From Pleurotus ostreatus/Saccharomyces cerevisiae fusant (Eukaryota > Opisthokonta), in the NCBI GenBank assembly GCA_024196135.1, contig JAMQCK010000050.1:62513-126512 (forward strand): DNA of 64,000 nt. Direction: 5' to 3'. Of the stretch, positions 33,158 to 45,215 are shown one piece after another (position 1 is the stretch's first letter; each line of letters starts with the position of its first letter). The notes beneath the pieces were generated by a model. It was given only the letters and a program-made list of their open reading frames with translations. It ran no database searches and was not told the DNA's origin. The position numbers and the translations under genes are program-made.

Positions 33158-34985
33158 CGTGAAAAACGTGACTCACACGCGGCGTGCCACACTCCAACTT
33201 GTATGCATGTCCTTGTAGTCCTCACTTGCTGCCTCAGTCACATTCGATGATATTGTGTCTGACAATTCTGGTACTGGAGCGTGTCTTCGATTTGCTTCGT
33301 ACATGAATCTGCCAACTAGAGAGTTCTATACTGTATATGTACATCTATCGCAGTCGCTTTGCGCGTACATGATACAGGCCTGGCGTGACTGCACTGGACC
33401 GCCGCGCGCTCGACTTACGCCATGATATATCGAGGTGGTGCCCCGCTAACCATTGACGGCTCCTATGACACAGTTTGCTGAGGCGCTTCCCTACGCAAAC
33501 GACTCGCGCGGTGGCAGTCTCTACGCCGCTCGTAGGGACATAGACTGGCCCAGCGGTCGCGTTGGTGATGCAGTGCGAGGATGATGGCAGCCGCTTCCCG
33601 TCCTCGTGCGATATATATGTGGCGGTCGAGGCGAGACGTCGACGAGCCAGATGACGGGAGGTAATTCAACGATGCGAGTGGCGGATGCGTTTACTGAGGC
33701 CGGTCGATCTCGTCGTACGGATTGCCGAGCGTCCATAAGCAGGTGTCGCACGCGCGCATCGCCCAATTGTTGCTCGAGTATCGCGAATGATCTTGAGAGA
33801 CGCCGAGGATTACGCCACCGCCGTTATAGGTGGTTTGCGGGTGCAGCGCGTCGTCGGCGTCACGTACGCTTTCGCGACGGTAGCGCGCCAGCATGTCATC
33901 GTCCGCAGCCTCCTTGTCAATCCAGTTCGCCGGCCAGGTGGAGGCGCCCCTTCGGCGTTCGACTTTGCCGACCCATGCATGAAGGTCGGCTATGTCGCAA
34001 ATGACGCGGGCGTCCTCCTCTCCGGACTCTAGTCCAGGGCGAGGGAGGGCAGAGCCTCTGGCGTGTGCTGGACGGACGTCGTATCGGGTGTATGGTTTGG
34101 TGGACGCAGCAACCTTCTGCTGACGACAGGGAGCACGTGTCGTCCTACGCAGCCGCATCGGCGAGAAGTTGACAGCGCGGGAGTTCCCTAGCGCTGTGCG
34201 CGCCTCCTGTCCGTCGTCGCTCAGCGGATGGCGGTGTTGCTTCCAAACATCGCGGCCGACGAGGAAGGCAGACGGTGGCTCATCCGACCACTGGTCGACT
34301 ATGCGGCCAGCGGCGCGTATTAGGAGCTTGGCCCGATCCGTAGGCATCACACAAATGGCGGTAGCATCTAGGCGTTCGCTGGCCATGAAGATGACGAAGA
34401 ATGGGTGCGCACGAGACTTGATGCGAGGGAGGTTCTCGAAAGGTGCTTGAAACGCCCTCAGATGCGCCCCGCCGTGAGCATACAGTGTCGCTCGCTTCCT
34501 TGTGAGCATGCGCAGAGGGACTACGTCGTACTCGTATTCCTTGGCGGGGAAGAACTAGGTTGACAGATCAGTACACACGCAAAATGGGACTGTATGCGAC
34601 GCACGTCAAGAAAGCATTTGCGAGCCTCGAGAGGGGCTGTCGCATTGTACTGAGCCAGTTCAAACATGGAATCGAGAGTATCTGGGGTAGGCATGAAGAC
34701 CCATTCCGAATCGCGCAGCCTATCCACCATATCGGAGCGGACTGGCACAAGGCGTCAGTTGACGCGCCTGCATGAGGCGAAGTCACTCACGCTGGATGTG
34801 ATTCATCTGACTATCGAGGTTCAGGTCGCCCTTCTCCATGCCCCAATAATACTCGAAGTATTCGATCTGGCGAAATTGGTCGATGCTCAGTCGGATATGA
34901 GCAGTACGTAGCAACCTACCTGACGACGATATTGTCCGACATCGAAGTCTAAGATACGATGGTTGACAATGGGAGAGTTTTTGAC
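33158..34985. repeat. Segmental duplication, right copy
   Basis: Same-orientation partner of 24051-25900. It begins in the 5' flank of T1-C (GCACGTGAAAAACGTGAC, matched at 24051 upstream of F-box gene 3) and runs through intact T1-D into its first exon. Similarity stops near the start codon, so the T1-D promoter is not part of the well-matched block. Confidence 0.85.
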
Positions 34986-35027
34986 ACTTCTGCGCGTCGA
35001 GAGGCTCGTCGAGGAGATGACGCTCAT
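33691..35027 (-). CDS. T1-D: HNH-derived family type 1, intact partner of T1-A
   Basis: Exons 35027-34920, 34866-34791, 34741-34605 and 34554-33691 give 394 residues. T1 features in order: an exon-1 box ILDFDVGQYRRQ; exon 2 with FEYYWGMEKGDL; exon 3 with LRSDMVDRL and a Trp-hydrophobic-Pro strand; exon 4 with EYEYDVVPL, LPRIKSRAHPFFV, FLVGRDVW, HRHPLSDDG, TTRAPC, a SALPRPG linker and HSRYSSNNWAM-like end. The WG...LN...L-R-D...W...P spacing equals the second half of the HNH-type domain in T2 proteins, but the first half (Cys-x2-Thr-Gly, His) and the Asp-x-His are absent, so nuclease activity is not expected. It is head to head with T2-2, 295 bp away. Confidence 0.82.
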
Positions 35028-35322
35028 TGCGAGTGCGACTGCGGATTGGCAAAGATGACGGTAAGAGCAAGGGTGGATGGACGTGCCGTGATCGGATGCC
35101 GGCCGCGCGTGACCGGGATCAATTTCACACGGTCCTCGAGGCTATCAACATCCTTTGTTTTCTCGGACCACAACCCAAAACGAGTAACTGATGGCAGCCT
35201 CGGATAATGCCGCCCGTGCATATAACGCCTGACATGCGGCGAACACTGTGACTTGCTTTCGCCCCCCATCTGTCGGGAGCTTGCTCGTCCCCTCCCTCTT
35301 CGTCGCGCCTCCGACACCCGCT
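35028..35322. promoter_or_regulatory. Divergent promoter between T1-D and T2-2
   Basis: 295 bp between start codons. GCATATAACG at about 35218-35227 faces T2-2, about 100 bp upstream of its ATG. No TATA faces T1-D. Confidence 0.5.
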
Positions 35323-36583
35323 ATGGCGCGAAACTGCGCTCTATCCGAGAGCGAAAAGGCTGCCAAGAAGGCCGCGCGTCTCGACACTCTCCGAAGGCGC
35401 GATAAACTCGGTCTTGCCATTGTCACCCGAAAGCGCCGGGCGAGGGAAAGCTTCGTTGCTCAGCAGCTCACTAGTTCCCTACCAGTTACACCCGACCGTC
35501 GCTCTGCGCGGGTTAGAGAACAAGGTGGCGCGAAGAAGCTGGTCTTCTCGCCCACGGGCTCGACGGAGTCAGCCAGCCGTCGGGCAGATGCAGATTACTC
35601 TCCGATCAAGACTATCACGATCAGAGTGTATGACGCGGATGGCTCGACCTCGACGTACAAGACCCCGTCGAAGTTTTCCAAAGGCGATACAAGACCCAAA
35701 CCGGACCAGCTGCATGACTCCTTCGTATCGGATGACGGCGTGTTGAGGTGCATCATTACCGGGCAAAGCAACAAGAACGGGACCGTCCAGTTTGCGCACG
35801 TCGTCGATCGCTCGCTGGAGCGTGATCTGGTGCGTGGTTGCCAGAACAATATTCAACATGAGGCTAACACGCTTTAAACCAGCTGCGTCAGCTGGAGAAG
35901 TTAGCGGGAATGCGACGTGAGACGATGTCTCTCGATACGCGGACGAACATCATACCTCGTGCGTCGCCAAACGGATGTTCTTGTGTTCATGTTATTGACG
36001 TCGTACTCCAGTCTGCGTGGAGATCCATCGCCCGCTCGACCTAGGACACATAATCATTCTACCTTGCATGGCCGTCTTGTCGGATCTGCTCAACCTTTTG
36101 ACTGAGAAGAAGCTGCCCTCATGGGTCGAAAATCAACATCCTAGGAGGAACAAGGCCCGTTACATCCATCATGAAGACGTGCGTGATACAGACTCAGCTT
36201 ACTGAGCTCTCTAAATTGACATATGTTCTCCACAGTGTTGGAAGCGTGGCACTGAGATCGAAGTCCATATAGTCCCGGTGTCCACTTGGAGCGAGGACAG
36301 TGGTATACGCTGCATTTCTCGTCGTGAAGATGGCACGGTCGTACGCAAGTACTACGAGCACCCCTTCGTCGACTCCAATGGCCAGCCCGAGATCCCCACG
36401 ACCAAGGTGAAGGTGGCGCCTATCTTCCTGGCTTTCAAGGCCTACATCTCAATTGCCAAGAAGGGGGCGGGGAAGCCTCCTGCATATGTGGCTGACGAAA
36501 TCAGGACTCTGAAGCGCATTGGAGAGCTCATTCGGGGTGACCTCACCATCGATCGGGTGGCCACCGTGGCAGTGGAGCCTTAG
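35323..36583 (+). CDS. T2-2: HNH-nuclease-type protein
   Basis: Exons 35323-35829, 35883-35958, 36012-36178 and 36236-36583 give 365 residues. The N-terminal 60 residues are Lys/Arg-rich with a helical ESEKAAKKAARLDTL stretch. The HNH-like core is the best preserved of the four: RCIITGQS, then VQFAHVVDRS, then across splices MSLDTRTNIIP and CVEIHRPLDLGHIIILP, giving Cys-x2-Thr-Gly, His, Asn and an Ile-His in the expected order. Exon 2 is 76 nt. The final exon repeats the T2 tail (HPFVDSNGQPEIPTTK, TLKRIGELI). ATG 35323 is the first in frame; codons upstream lack one. Confidence 0.75.
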
Positions 36584-36859
36584 CTGCCTTCGCTCATCCT
36601 CTCGCGCCATTCGACATTCCGGGATGTTGAGTTCGAAGCTTCGGTGTCTCTGACTGGCTCAGTATTCACCGCGAGTTAGACTCCACCTCCCTGGAATGTC
36701 GGATGTGCCTCCGGCATTGCGCCGCGTAGTTGTACTACTAGTTGTGAAATACCACATCGATGTGACAGTGCTTGTCGAACAAGCCATTCTGACGCCGTCG
36801 AATGTTGCCTCAATTCACGATAGCAAAGAATGCGTCTGAGTTCGGGAGGAAAGCGACCT

Positions 36860-37110
36860 AACCACGGCGCGCGAGTTACTCGTCGTGTCCGCGGACGCCG
36901 TGTGACATTGACTCCAGGCGCGTAGCTCATTTCAGCAAGCGCCTCCTCTTCGTCACCGCCCAGAGGTTGGCAACGGATTGACCCTCGTCTGGTCCGAGGA
37001 TGAACCCATCTGGCGGTTGTTTTCTCCGCGGTTGACGAGTGGACAGGCCCGCGTGTCTTTAATCGTCGAAAAAGCTTCAGAGGGTAAAGAGGTTGTGGTC
37101 GAGACTGATA
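36860..37110 (-). pseudogene. T1 relic with internal deletion and frameshift
   Basis: Minus-strand fragments match T1-B. SLPSEAFSTIKDTR (about 37100-37050) matches its exon 1, SLPSEALSTSKTLQ. Then come PPDGFILGPDE (T1: PPSEFLVGPDVW) and, after a one-base frame change, a 35-residue stretch collinear with T1-B from HRHPLSDDG to TRAPC and ending TRAPW (about 36870). The Trp-Gly exon, the third exon and most of exon 4 are missing. No open frame covers the whole relic. Confidence 0.6.
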
Positions 37111-37336
37111 CATGCTGAGTTACTGGATTTAATCGGTGAAGGTGACGCAGGCAAATCACAGGACATAGAAGGTGATGAAAGAAAGATAATGGGCACATTG
37201 GGTGACGCGACATGCCGAAGTGGCACGTGCTTTCGGCGGATGCCGCAGTGCGCCACCCACTGGGATCCATAAGCGCGTCGGTCCTTGTTTCCTACTCTCA
37301 CCCACCACTTTCGCATCGAGGTCTTCTTTGTCAGGC

Positions 37337-38667
37337 ATGGTATCCTCCATATCCTCTATCAATATCTCAACTGTGAAGAACATGCAAGCTGAAGCAGTCG
37401 TGAACTACCGTTTAGTGGACATAGACGCTGGGAAATACCAGCGACAGGTACGTGTTCTTAATATTCGTGGGAAAGGCCTTCGTTCTCATAATCTTTCCAG
37501 ATGGAACACTTCGAGTACTACTGGGGGCTCGGAAAGGGCGAATTATCCCTTGACACCGAGCTGAATCACATTCAACGTGTGGTGAACCGTCTTGCACACC
37601 TGAACCTGTCTGACTCATCCTTCGTAGTTCGGCAAGATATGGCAGACAAGTTGGATTGTCAAGAATGGGCAATTATGCCTTCTCAAGATGCTCTCGATGC
37701 GATGGTTGCGCTCTCCAAATACAATGCGTCTCAGGCCGTCAACGCGAGAAGACACTACTCGGAGGTGCGTTCAATGACTGCCGAATGGGTCCCTACATAC
37801 TTAGTCCATCCCAAGGTCCTCCCTGAAGTCGAGTATGAGTACGAATTTATTCCCCTCTACATTTACCAACAAAAGAAAACGTCCATATACGCCAAGACCG
37901 GGCGCTTGACAAGAACTTTCCGCCCGCCGTACCCCTGCATGCCCCGCATCAAGTCGCGCGCCCATCCCCTCTTCGTGATATTCAAGATGGTGGACGTTCT
38001 CATACTCTTCACTTCCACTTCGGACTCCAAGGAGCGCGCGTGCACCTGTGCGGCCATCGACGTCGCAAAGTGCTGGGAGGCCACCCCGCCTCCCGAGTTC
38101 CTCATCGGTCCCGATGTGTGGCAAAACCACCGGCACCCTTTGAGCGACGATGGATCTGTGGTGCAGGCTCAGCTGAAGAGCGGCAAGCGCGGCCGTGCGC
38201 GGAAGCAGCCTCGCAATGTACAGAAGTCAACAAGAGCACCATACCCTCAGCCGAAAGCGCACACACGCCCCTCAATATACGACCGCCAGCAGCGACCTAT
38301 CAAGGAAATGACCTCCGCACTTCCGCTGTATAGGCTCTCCGGGCCCACCGAGTCTTCGAGCGGCCTCGGCGAGCCGGAGATCCACGACTGGATGGAGACG
38401 GCGCGCGACCACGCGTCTACGCCGCCCGACTCTGCGGCAGACGATCGTTTGCTGGTCGAATACCAGAAGGAGCGAGCGCGCGATCCCGACAACGCTCTCC
38501 GTCTGCGCAATGTGTACGACCTCGGCGGGGTGATTACGGGCCCTCGGGGCAGTGATCGTTCGAGGTATTCGAGCAACGACTGGGCGATGCTCGTCTTCCA
38601 CACCTGTCTGTGGACCCACAAACCTCCACCTAATTACGGCCTGGACTCGAAGCGTCCCTGGTTGTAG
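37337..38667 (+). CDS. T1-E: HNH-derived family type 1
   Basis: Exons 37337-37447, 37501-37576, 37628-37764 and 37816-38667 give 391 residues. It is closest to T1-F: both share VDYR/VNYRLVDIDAGKY in exon 1, the 111-nt first exon, EVEYEYEF, a TRPSIYDRQQRPIK linker and the end SRYSSNDWAM...CLWTHKP. The exon-3 box is VRQDMADKLD, so the HNH His is absent. MPRIKSRAHPLFVIF and HRHPLSDDG are intact. It is followed in tandem by T1-F and preceded by a divergent T1 relic. Confidence 0.82.
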
Positions 38668-40112
38668 AGCTTCGCCCGCCTCTGCGTCGCGCTGCGTGCT
38701 CGGCGCCCCAGTATTCACGACATGACGTCGAGCTCGCATGCTCTCTCCCACCTACGATACCTCTCGACCACCGCGATAGCCAGCGGATCAGCTCAAAGGA
38801 CGGCAAACGGAATAAAACCGCCAGGAGCGGCAAATTATTCTTTCACCACACGTCGCTTGCCTCTACTGGCATTCCGAGCGATCTTCTCCATCGCCGCCAC
38901 CATCCTGGCCTATCTGCGCCGGCGAATCGAATCCCATGACGTTGGCGAGACTTTCCTTGCGGCAGGTGTGTCGCTGCCGTCGACGACGAAGGCTTTGATG
39001 GCCAAGGATAGGCCCATGGATGCCGGGCATTGCTCGGCATCGGCGACGGCGACTTTATCGACGTCGGCCCCGAACACCAACGCTAGAGACGCGGGTCGAG
39101 CGTTGAAGACGCTCTTCGAGGAGGTTTCGTCAGGGTGAGGTCGACCGCTTAGAGCATGATGATGATGGTCTGCATCGCCGCGCGTTCGTTGGGCGCATAT
39201 TACGATAGCACACCTCGGGTCTTTTCCGTCTGCTGCTCGATTACGCCGCCTACGATGTCAGCCGTCGGCTTGGCTCTAGTGCGAGGCGAGCATCGCGACC
39301 CGCGCGTAGTACTATCATGGCACGCTGGGGGGCGAGGTGGAAGGGGTATCGATGGCGCTGATAGTACCATAGGGGGATGTAAAAGTCTTGTTTTTCCTTT
39401 CTTTTCTTCGCCTCGACTTGGACTCAGCGAGTTCAGCGTGCTTGTATTGCATAGTTGGGTGTCCTGTTTTCAGAGGCCATCGCGATTCGCCGAGGAACTG
39501 AAAGACATTGTTGTAGAGTGCGCGACTGGGAGGTTCGAAACCCCGACCGACTGCCATGTCTGATCCTGGCTCCGGCAGCGACTCGGCCCGCGATATGCCT
39601 TGCTTCCGACCTCTCTCTGGCGCGCCGGTCGGTCGTCGGTCTCCCTTTGTGCTCGCCCGCGCTGGATTCCTTATCATATTCTTGGCTCCCGATTGTACTT
39701 TGTGCATCGTATACTGTCTATCCGAGCTTTGAGAGCAGCAATGTCATCACATACTCTCGACAGACGGTGCCGACGAAGCATTGGCACAATAATTTGCGAG
39801 AGAGCCCTCTTGTGCCCCGCAGCAGTTTGTACGTACTGGGAGTGATATACATTTCCCTAATGTAAGAATGATTAAGCTTCCCAAGCTCGCTGCGACGGAG
39901 CGGAATTACCATATATCGCTCTAGATCTGGATATACTGCAATAGCATTTTCAAGCTCCCGTCCTCATGCCCAATGTACATTCAGCGATCAACCCCGACCA
40001 CGGCGAGTACATGTTTGGTTTGGCCCGAGCCCAGCAACGCTCACGCTTTGACCTCTTTGTTCCCGACTTTCCGCCCGCCACCCACCACACTTGCCACATC
40101 GCTCAGCACGAC
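38668..40112. other. Intergenic region between T1-E and T1-F
   Basis: About 1.4 kb. A 138-codon frame at 38722-39138 has no family-like content. Around 39520-39560 there is a GGTTCGAAACC sequence like a tRNA T-arm, without a pairing acceptor stem. About 39850-39960 is AT-rich and is probably the T1-F promoter. Confidence 0.4.
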
Positions 40113-41469
40113 ATGTCCGCCGCCATCGCTTCTCAAGATATCTCGAGTAAGAAGAATATGAACTCGGTGCCGCTCGTCGACTACCGCTTGATGGATCTGG
40201 ATGCCGGTAAATACAAGCGCCAGGTACGCGTCGAGTGTTCAGTGCCACACTGTCATGTATGCTTATGCACCTTCTTCTTGCAGGTTGAACACTACGAATA
40301 CTATTGGGGGCTTCAGAGAGGCCAACTAGACCTCGAGACGCCACTGAATCACTTACAGCGTGAGCCGCTTGACCTGTTCTTTCCGATATTAACTGCTAAT
40401 CTACACCGTGACAGTTCGGAGCGATGTGGCAAAGAAGCTGGATAAGCAAGAATGGGTTATTGTTCCCACGCAAGAAACAATGGATACGATGATCGCACTG
40501 TCAAGACACAATCAGTCGCAGGACGTTGACTCAAGGAGGGCTTTCACAGAGGTGCGTTGTCCGACATCATGTATCGAGCGAAACCCAACATTCCCCACTT
40601 AGGTACTCCCGGAAGTCGAGTACGAGTACGAGTTCGTGCCGCTGTACATCAGCGAACAGCGACGCCCCTCGCTCTACATCAAGCAAGGCAACACGACCAC
40701 AGTCGTCCGCCCACCATTTACGCAAATGCCCCGCATCAAGTCTCGCGCGCATCCTCTCTTCGTCATCTTCAGGTCGGAGGACGTGCTTTCGCTCTTCATA
40801 TCGAAACCGAACACTAGGCAACGGCAACTAACTCTCGCTGCTGGCGCTGTGATCTACCGCTGGATCCAGCCGCCTCCGCCCGAGTTCCTTGTTGGACGCA
40901 ACGTGTGGAAAGGTCATCGCCATCCCCTGAGCGATGACGGCTCCGAGGTGCGCGCGCAGTTGAAGGCCAACAAGCCTGCGCGAACGCGTGCGGTGCCCCG
41001 CGCCACACGACGGTCGACGCGGGCGCCATCCCAGCAGCCAAAGACGCAAACCCGCCCCTCCATCTACGATCGTCAGCAACGACCAATCAAGCAAATGACC
41101 TCCGCTCTGCCAGTTTACAAACTCTCCGGGCGCACCGAGTCCTCGGACGGCCTCAGCGAACCTGAGGTCATTGACTGGATGAGCTCCGTCAAGGCGCAGG
41201 CGGACGCGCCGCCATGTCCCTCACCAGATCTCGCTGGCGAGGACTCCCTGCTCGCCGACTACCAGAGGGAGCGCGCGCGCGATCCCGCCAACGCGCTTCG
41301 TCTCACCACGTTCTATAACACCGGTGGCATGGTCGTGGGCGCTCGTGGCAGCGACCGCTCAAGATACTCGAGCAACGACTGGGCAATGCACGTGTACTCT
41401 ACATGCCTGTGGTCGCACAAGCCGCCGAAGTCGGCGCACATACGCAGCAAGACTCGTCCGTGGGCATGA
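40113..41469 (+). CDS. T1-F: HNH-derived family type 1
   Basis: Exons 40113-40223, 40284-40359, 40415-40551 and 40603-41469 give 396 residues. Exon 1 ends LMDLDAGKYKRQ. Exon 2 has VEHYEYYWGLQRGQLDL, exon 3 LRSDVAKKLDKQEWVIVPT. Exon 4 carries EYEYEFVPLYI, MPRIKSRAHPLFVIF, FLVGRNVW, HRHPLSDDG, RRSTRAPSQQPK, the TRPSIYDRQQRPIK linker and SRYSSNDWAMHVYST. Every splice site is canonical. With T1-E it forms a tandem plus-strand pair with higher mutual similarity than to other copies. It converges on T2-3. Confidence 0.83.
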
Positions 41470-41830
41470 CGGCCGACGAGATTATGCGCCTCGAGCGAGG
41501 ACGTCCCGAAGCTGTTCTCCGGCGGGCGATACTACCCTCATCGACTCTGTCTCTTCGAACTTGTCTCTTCGAACACATACTGTCTGGGCTGGTTCCACTC
41601 ACGAATATGACCTTTGTTCATGTCTACTGCACTCGGAGTGGTTACAATATGAGGAACCTGCACGTGAACGATACTATATCTTCATTGCATCAAACATGAG
41701 ATACGAGAGCGACTACTGTGCTACAAGCAGAACAAGTAGCGACATATGTACGATACATGTGAGGCTCATTGCGCCTTGCCCAAGACGGGCTCGGTGAAAA
41801 TACATATACTGGTGATTACGCTGCGCATGC

Positions 41831-43023
41831 CTATGGACCAGTATTGACGCTGGCCAAGTCTGAAGCCCCATCGGTAGACTTTCCAGAGCGCAGCCTGTGC
41901 ATGAATACCCTGAACGGGCTCCGGCGCTTGGGCGATCCGTACAACGTATCGGCAACCTTGAACATGACTTTGCCGATCTTCTTGATCAGCTCGACCTCAG
42001 CATGGACGTGCCGCGGCACCTTCACCGAGAAGTTGTGCTTCTGAAGCGTCTCGTAGGCACAGATGACCATGATATAGATATTGACGTGCATGAGGACGGG
42101 GGGAATGCGTTGTTCGTCTTCAAAAGGCGCCTCATATAGCTTGTGACCTGTCTCGGTCAGTTGATAAACAGGTGTTTTGGCGTCCCACGCGTTCTTCCCG
42201 ATGAGCGGGATGTAGTGATACTCCCGGACTTCGTCGGGAAACGCCTTGAGAAAGATTAGGTCAATTTTTACGGGGGCTCTACAAGGCACTCACATGTGTA
42301 TAAAGGGCGTACCCACTGCTGTTTTTGGGGACCTCCTCTGGAATCGCGGTCTCACCTATCGGAAGGCCGTGATGCTCCACAGCATAAAGCATCTGCTCGA
42401 GTTCTGCTTTCGACGGGCAGAATATGGAGTACGCGCTATCGTTGCCAATATGGACGCTTGGATCCGCTGACGAGAAGATTTCAACAAGCCAACGCAAGGA
42501 TGAGCGGTAATTTACTCACAGAACCATAGATTTAGCCTAGCATTTACGTTGAGAGTGCCAGGATCCAAGCCCATGAAATGCTCTGACATCTGTAGCTATG
42601 AATTACTTCAGCGCCCGAAAAGATAGCGGGGATGGAATAGAGTTACAACTGGCATAGGGCTGGTCCTCCCAAGACCGTGGCAAACCTGCATATGCCCGTG
42701 CGCATTATCCACGCCGCTGACGACCGCACGATGCCCTGCAGGAGACACTTTCGCCAGGCTGGCGGCCACATCTACTGGAAGGGGCTTGTCGGATTGTATG
42801 TTGCCGGACGTTAGCTCAGCCAGAAGATAGGCGGGAGAGCTAGAGTCCCAGCTTTCTGGCAGGAGGCATACGATGTCAACAACGAGGTGGCATTAACTTA
42901 TGAATGATTGTACATACCTGACGAGTACTCGCTCACATGGTCGAAGGAGCGCTCTTCGCCGATCTGCGATTCTACATCTGCGTTGTACGAAGAGTTGTCC
43001 CCTTCAAACGAGCTCAGAGACAT
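41831..43023 (-). CDS. T2-3: degenerate HNH-nuclease-type protein
   Basis: Five exons, 43023-42918, 42855-42647, 42595-42520, 42466-42294 and 42244-41831, give 325 residues. The extra 5' exon is acidic (MSLSSFEGDNSSYNADVE). The HNH-like part reads RAVVSGVDN, HGHMQVCHGLGRTS, then LDPGTLNVNARLN and a shifted SVHIGND. The usual first Cys is replaced, and the His of Asp-x-His is displaced, so the site is eroded. Exon 3 here is the invariant 76-nt exon. The tail LYEAPFEDEQRIPPV and VELIKKIGKVM match other T2 proteins. Unlike the other T2 genes, it has no recognisable T1 gene divergent from it. Confidence 0.72.
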
Positions 43024-43621
43024 ATTCGTGCTTTGTAGAATGGGTCGCGGGCCTCGTCAAACTTGGAGAAGCCTTGGGCAGGCCCAACGTAGCCCTATAA
43101 GACATCCTAAAGGTCAAAAGTCATAGCGGACTACAGCTTCGAAGCCCATGCGTTGAGAACACAAACAATGGGCTCATAGACATCGCCCGCCCGCTACAAG
43201 CCATGTGTATCACAAAGTGCATGTCGCTCCAGGGGTATCCTGCACAGGATCAGCAGTCTGCTTGAGTCGAGGGCTGTGTGGTTGATCAAGTGGCCGTTAG
43301 GCTGAACGAGAGCGTATCATTATGTGCAGAAAGCGTACTGGAAGGATGTCTCAACGAGCGATCGAGTCGGGTTAGAGATAGGTAGGTATACGTAGGAGGC
43401 AAGTCAAAACTACCATGCTACCGTCGTCGCCGACTCGTCGGCTTGTCCGGCGCGTTTGCTTCCGAATCCCCTTTAGGACATACCGTGTTCGAATCTTGCC
43501 TTTGCAGGGTGGGAAACTCACAAAAGACCGTGGAGTTGGCACGAAAGGATTAATATTACACGTAGCCTACATCATTTAAAGAGCGTTGACATCGCCTTTA
43601 GTACAATCAGAGAAATTCAAC
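43024..43621. other. Intergenic region, no gene seen
   Basis: About 600 bp between the 5' side of T2-3 and the 3' end of T2-4. A divergent T1 gene might be expected here by analogy, but no T1 landmark was found on either strand. Confidence 0.45.
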
Positions 43622-45022
43622 TCATCGACCTGCGCCCGGCGCCCTAGCGGCGCCAATTGCCTGCCGAGCGGCACTCTGCAACTCAGGGAGCAAGGAGCGT
43701 GCCATTCCTTGAGCCAGCGCCACCGTCGATCCATCAGAGGGGACGTAGTCACTGTCGGTGTGCAGCGCAGTCCGTGCTAATCTGGCCGACTGGCGGCGCA
43801 TACCGAAGTTACGAGGTGGGCTGCGATAAAATGCGGCGGGTGGCTTGAACCCGTACTCGAGGTACCGTCCTATCTGAAAAACAAGGTCCAACTCTGTTTG
43901 CGCAAGTGTCTGGGCCGTGATCACCGGCGGCACCTCCGTATCAACCTCGCGCAATGCAGCTTTCTTCAGCGACAGGTACGCATTCCAGGTCACCAGGTAG
44001 ACGTTGTTGTGAAGCTCGACGAACGGTAGTTCATTCTCGCCTGTGAAAGGCCACAGGTAGATGTAGTAACCGCCGTCCGCAGCTTTCCTGTAGATGCACA
44101 TCTTGCGAGACCAGCCTGCGAGAGGAACAACTCGGTAAAGGCGCTTCTCGTGCCTTCCAAACACCTTAAGGGCATCAGCCTATGTTCGACCGCGATGCGC
44201 ATCTGGATACCTACTTTCTCATGGAAGATGAAACCTGCTGCGTTCGTCTTGCCACCGCGCCTGAGGTTGGTCCGAATCTTCGCAGATTCCGAATAGCTCT
44301 CGTTCCTGTCAGGAAAGCCAGAGTTGTGGATGGCATGGTTGATAGCCTTCAAGATATCAAGCGGTGGAACAATCGCAAAGAAGCCACCATCAAGCCAATG
44401 GTGCAGATCGACGAACACTGAATTGCACTATGAGAAAGGCAGCGGGAACGACTCATAGATTATAGGCACGTACTGTACAAGAGATTGTCGGTGCAATTTG
44501 GATTAAATTCACCTCTTTTCATGCCGAGTATGCAGTCAAAGACATCGAGCTGCGGATGTTTGCGCGCTTAGCAATGAGATAAGAAACGAATACGCGGCCT
44601 ACCTGAGCATCGTCAGTTGAGCGCCATAGTAGGTGGGCGAGCTGCAGGAAGCCGCGCGTCTTGTTGTCCAGAAGGGATATGGGGCATACAGCACCCGACG
44701 CTTGTGCCGCGGCGACGCGCTCGTACACCGACTTCAAGAAAGCTTTGAAGCGATGTGCACGGCCAGGTGGCGTACGGGACAAATTCGATAGGAGGGAGCG
44801 AACGTCGTGATCAAAGTTGTACGGCAGATCGTCGACCGAGCGTATACAGGGCCTCTTCTTTGGCTTTCGTGGCGGAGACGGCGTCTCAACAGGCCGACTT
44901 TGGCCGTTGCCACCAATGTTGCCTTCGCTCGCGCGAGTCGTGCCACTGGTCGTAACCTGGGGGCTTCTTGAAGGCTTACGCTTCTTGTGAGTAATAAGAC
45001 GCGGGGGAGGAAACGGAGGCAT
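43622..45022 (-). CDS. T2-4: degenerate HNH-nuclease-type protein
   Basis: Exons 45022-44603, 44549-44474, 44417-44215 and 44164-43622 give 413 residues, the longest T2. The N-terminus is rich in Lys, Arg and Pro (KKRKPSRS and PPRKPKKRP), resembling nuclear-localisation signals. The HNH-like part is GAVCPIS, LQLAHLLWRS, then GEFNPNCTDNLLY and MFVDLHHWLDGGFFAIVPP. The Asp-x-His is present. Exon 2 is 76 nt. The C-terminal extension beyond the shared T2 tail is Ala/Arg/Ser-rich and unique to this copy. ATG 45022 is the first in frame. It is head to head with T1-G, 193 bp away. Confidence 0.73.
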
Positions 45023-45215
45023 TGAGGCCTTCAATTGTATTCAGAAAAATCGCAGAGGGTGTAAGAAGCCAAGGCCAATGAGAGGTCAAAGCGACCACGG
45101 CGAGTTGATCGCCCGTCACGCCCACGTGACACGTATGTTGCGAGTCTGCAGCATCTCCAGGTTTGTCCTGAGCGACCACCCCAATCCTCTTGCCTTGCCA
45201 CACCAACCAAGCGAT
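45023..45215. promoter_or_regulatory. Divergent promoter between T2-4 and T1-G
   Basis: Only 193 bp separate the two ATGs. It contains GGCCAATGAG (CCAAT box, about 45074) and CCCACGTGACACG (E-box-like, about 45121). No TATA box is evident. The shortness makes shared regulation likely. Confidence 0.6.

Noticed and set aside
35248..35322. Upstream extension of T2-2 by 25 codons
   Set aside because: The extension has no ATG and overlaps the TATA-proximal leader. ATG 35323 is used.
39520..39565. tRNA-like T-arm (GGTTCGAAACC)
   Set aside because: No complementary acceptor stem or anticodon arm could be folded at tRNA spacing on either strand. A similar GTTCGAATC near 43490 fails the same way.
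43024..43621. Expected divergent T1 partner for T2-3
   Set aside because: No T1 landmark (YYWG, HRHP, SNDWA) in any frame on either strand.
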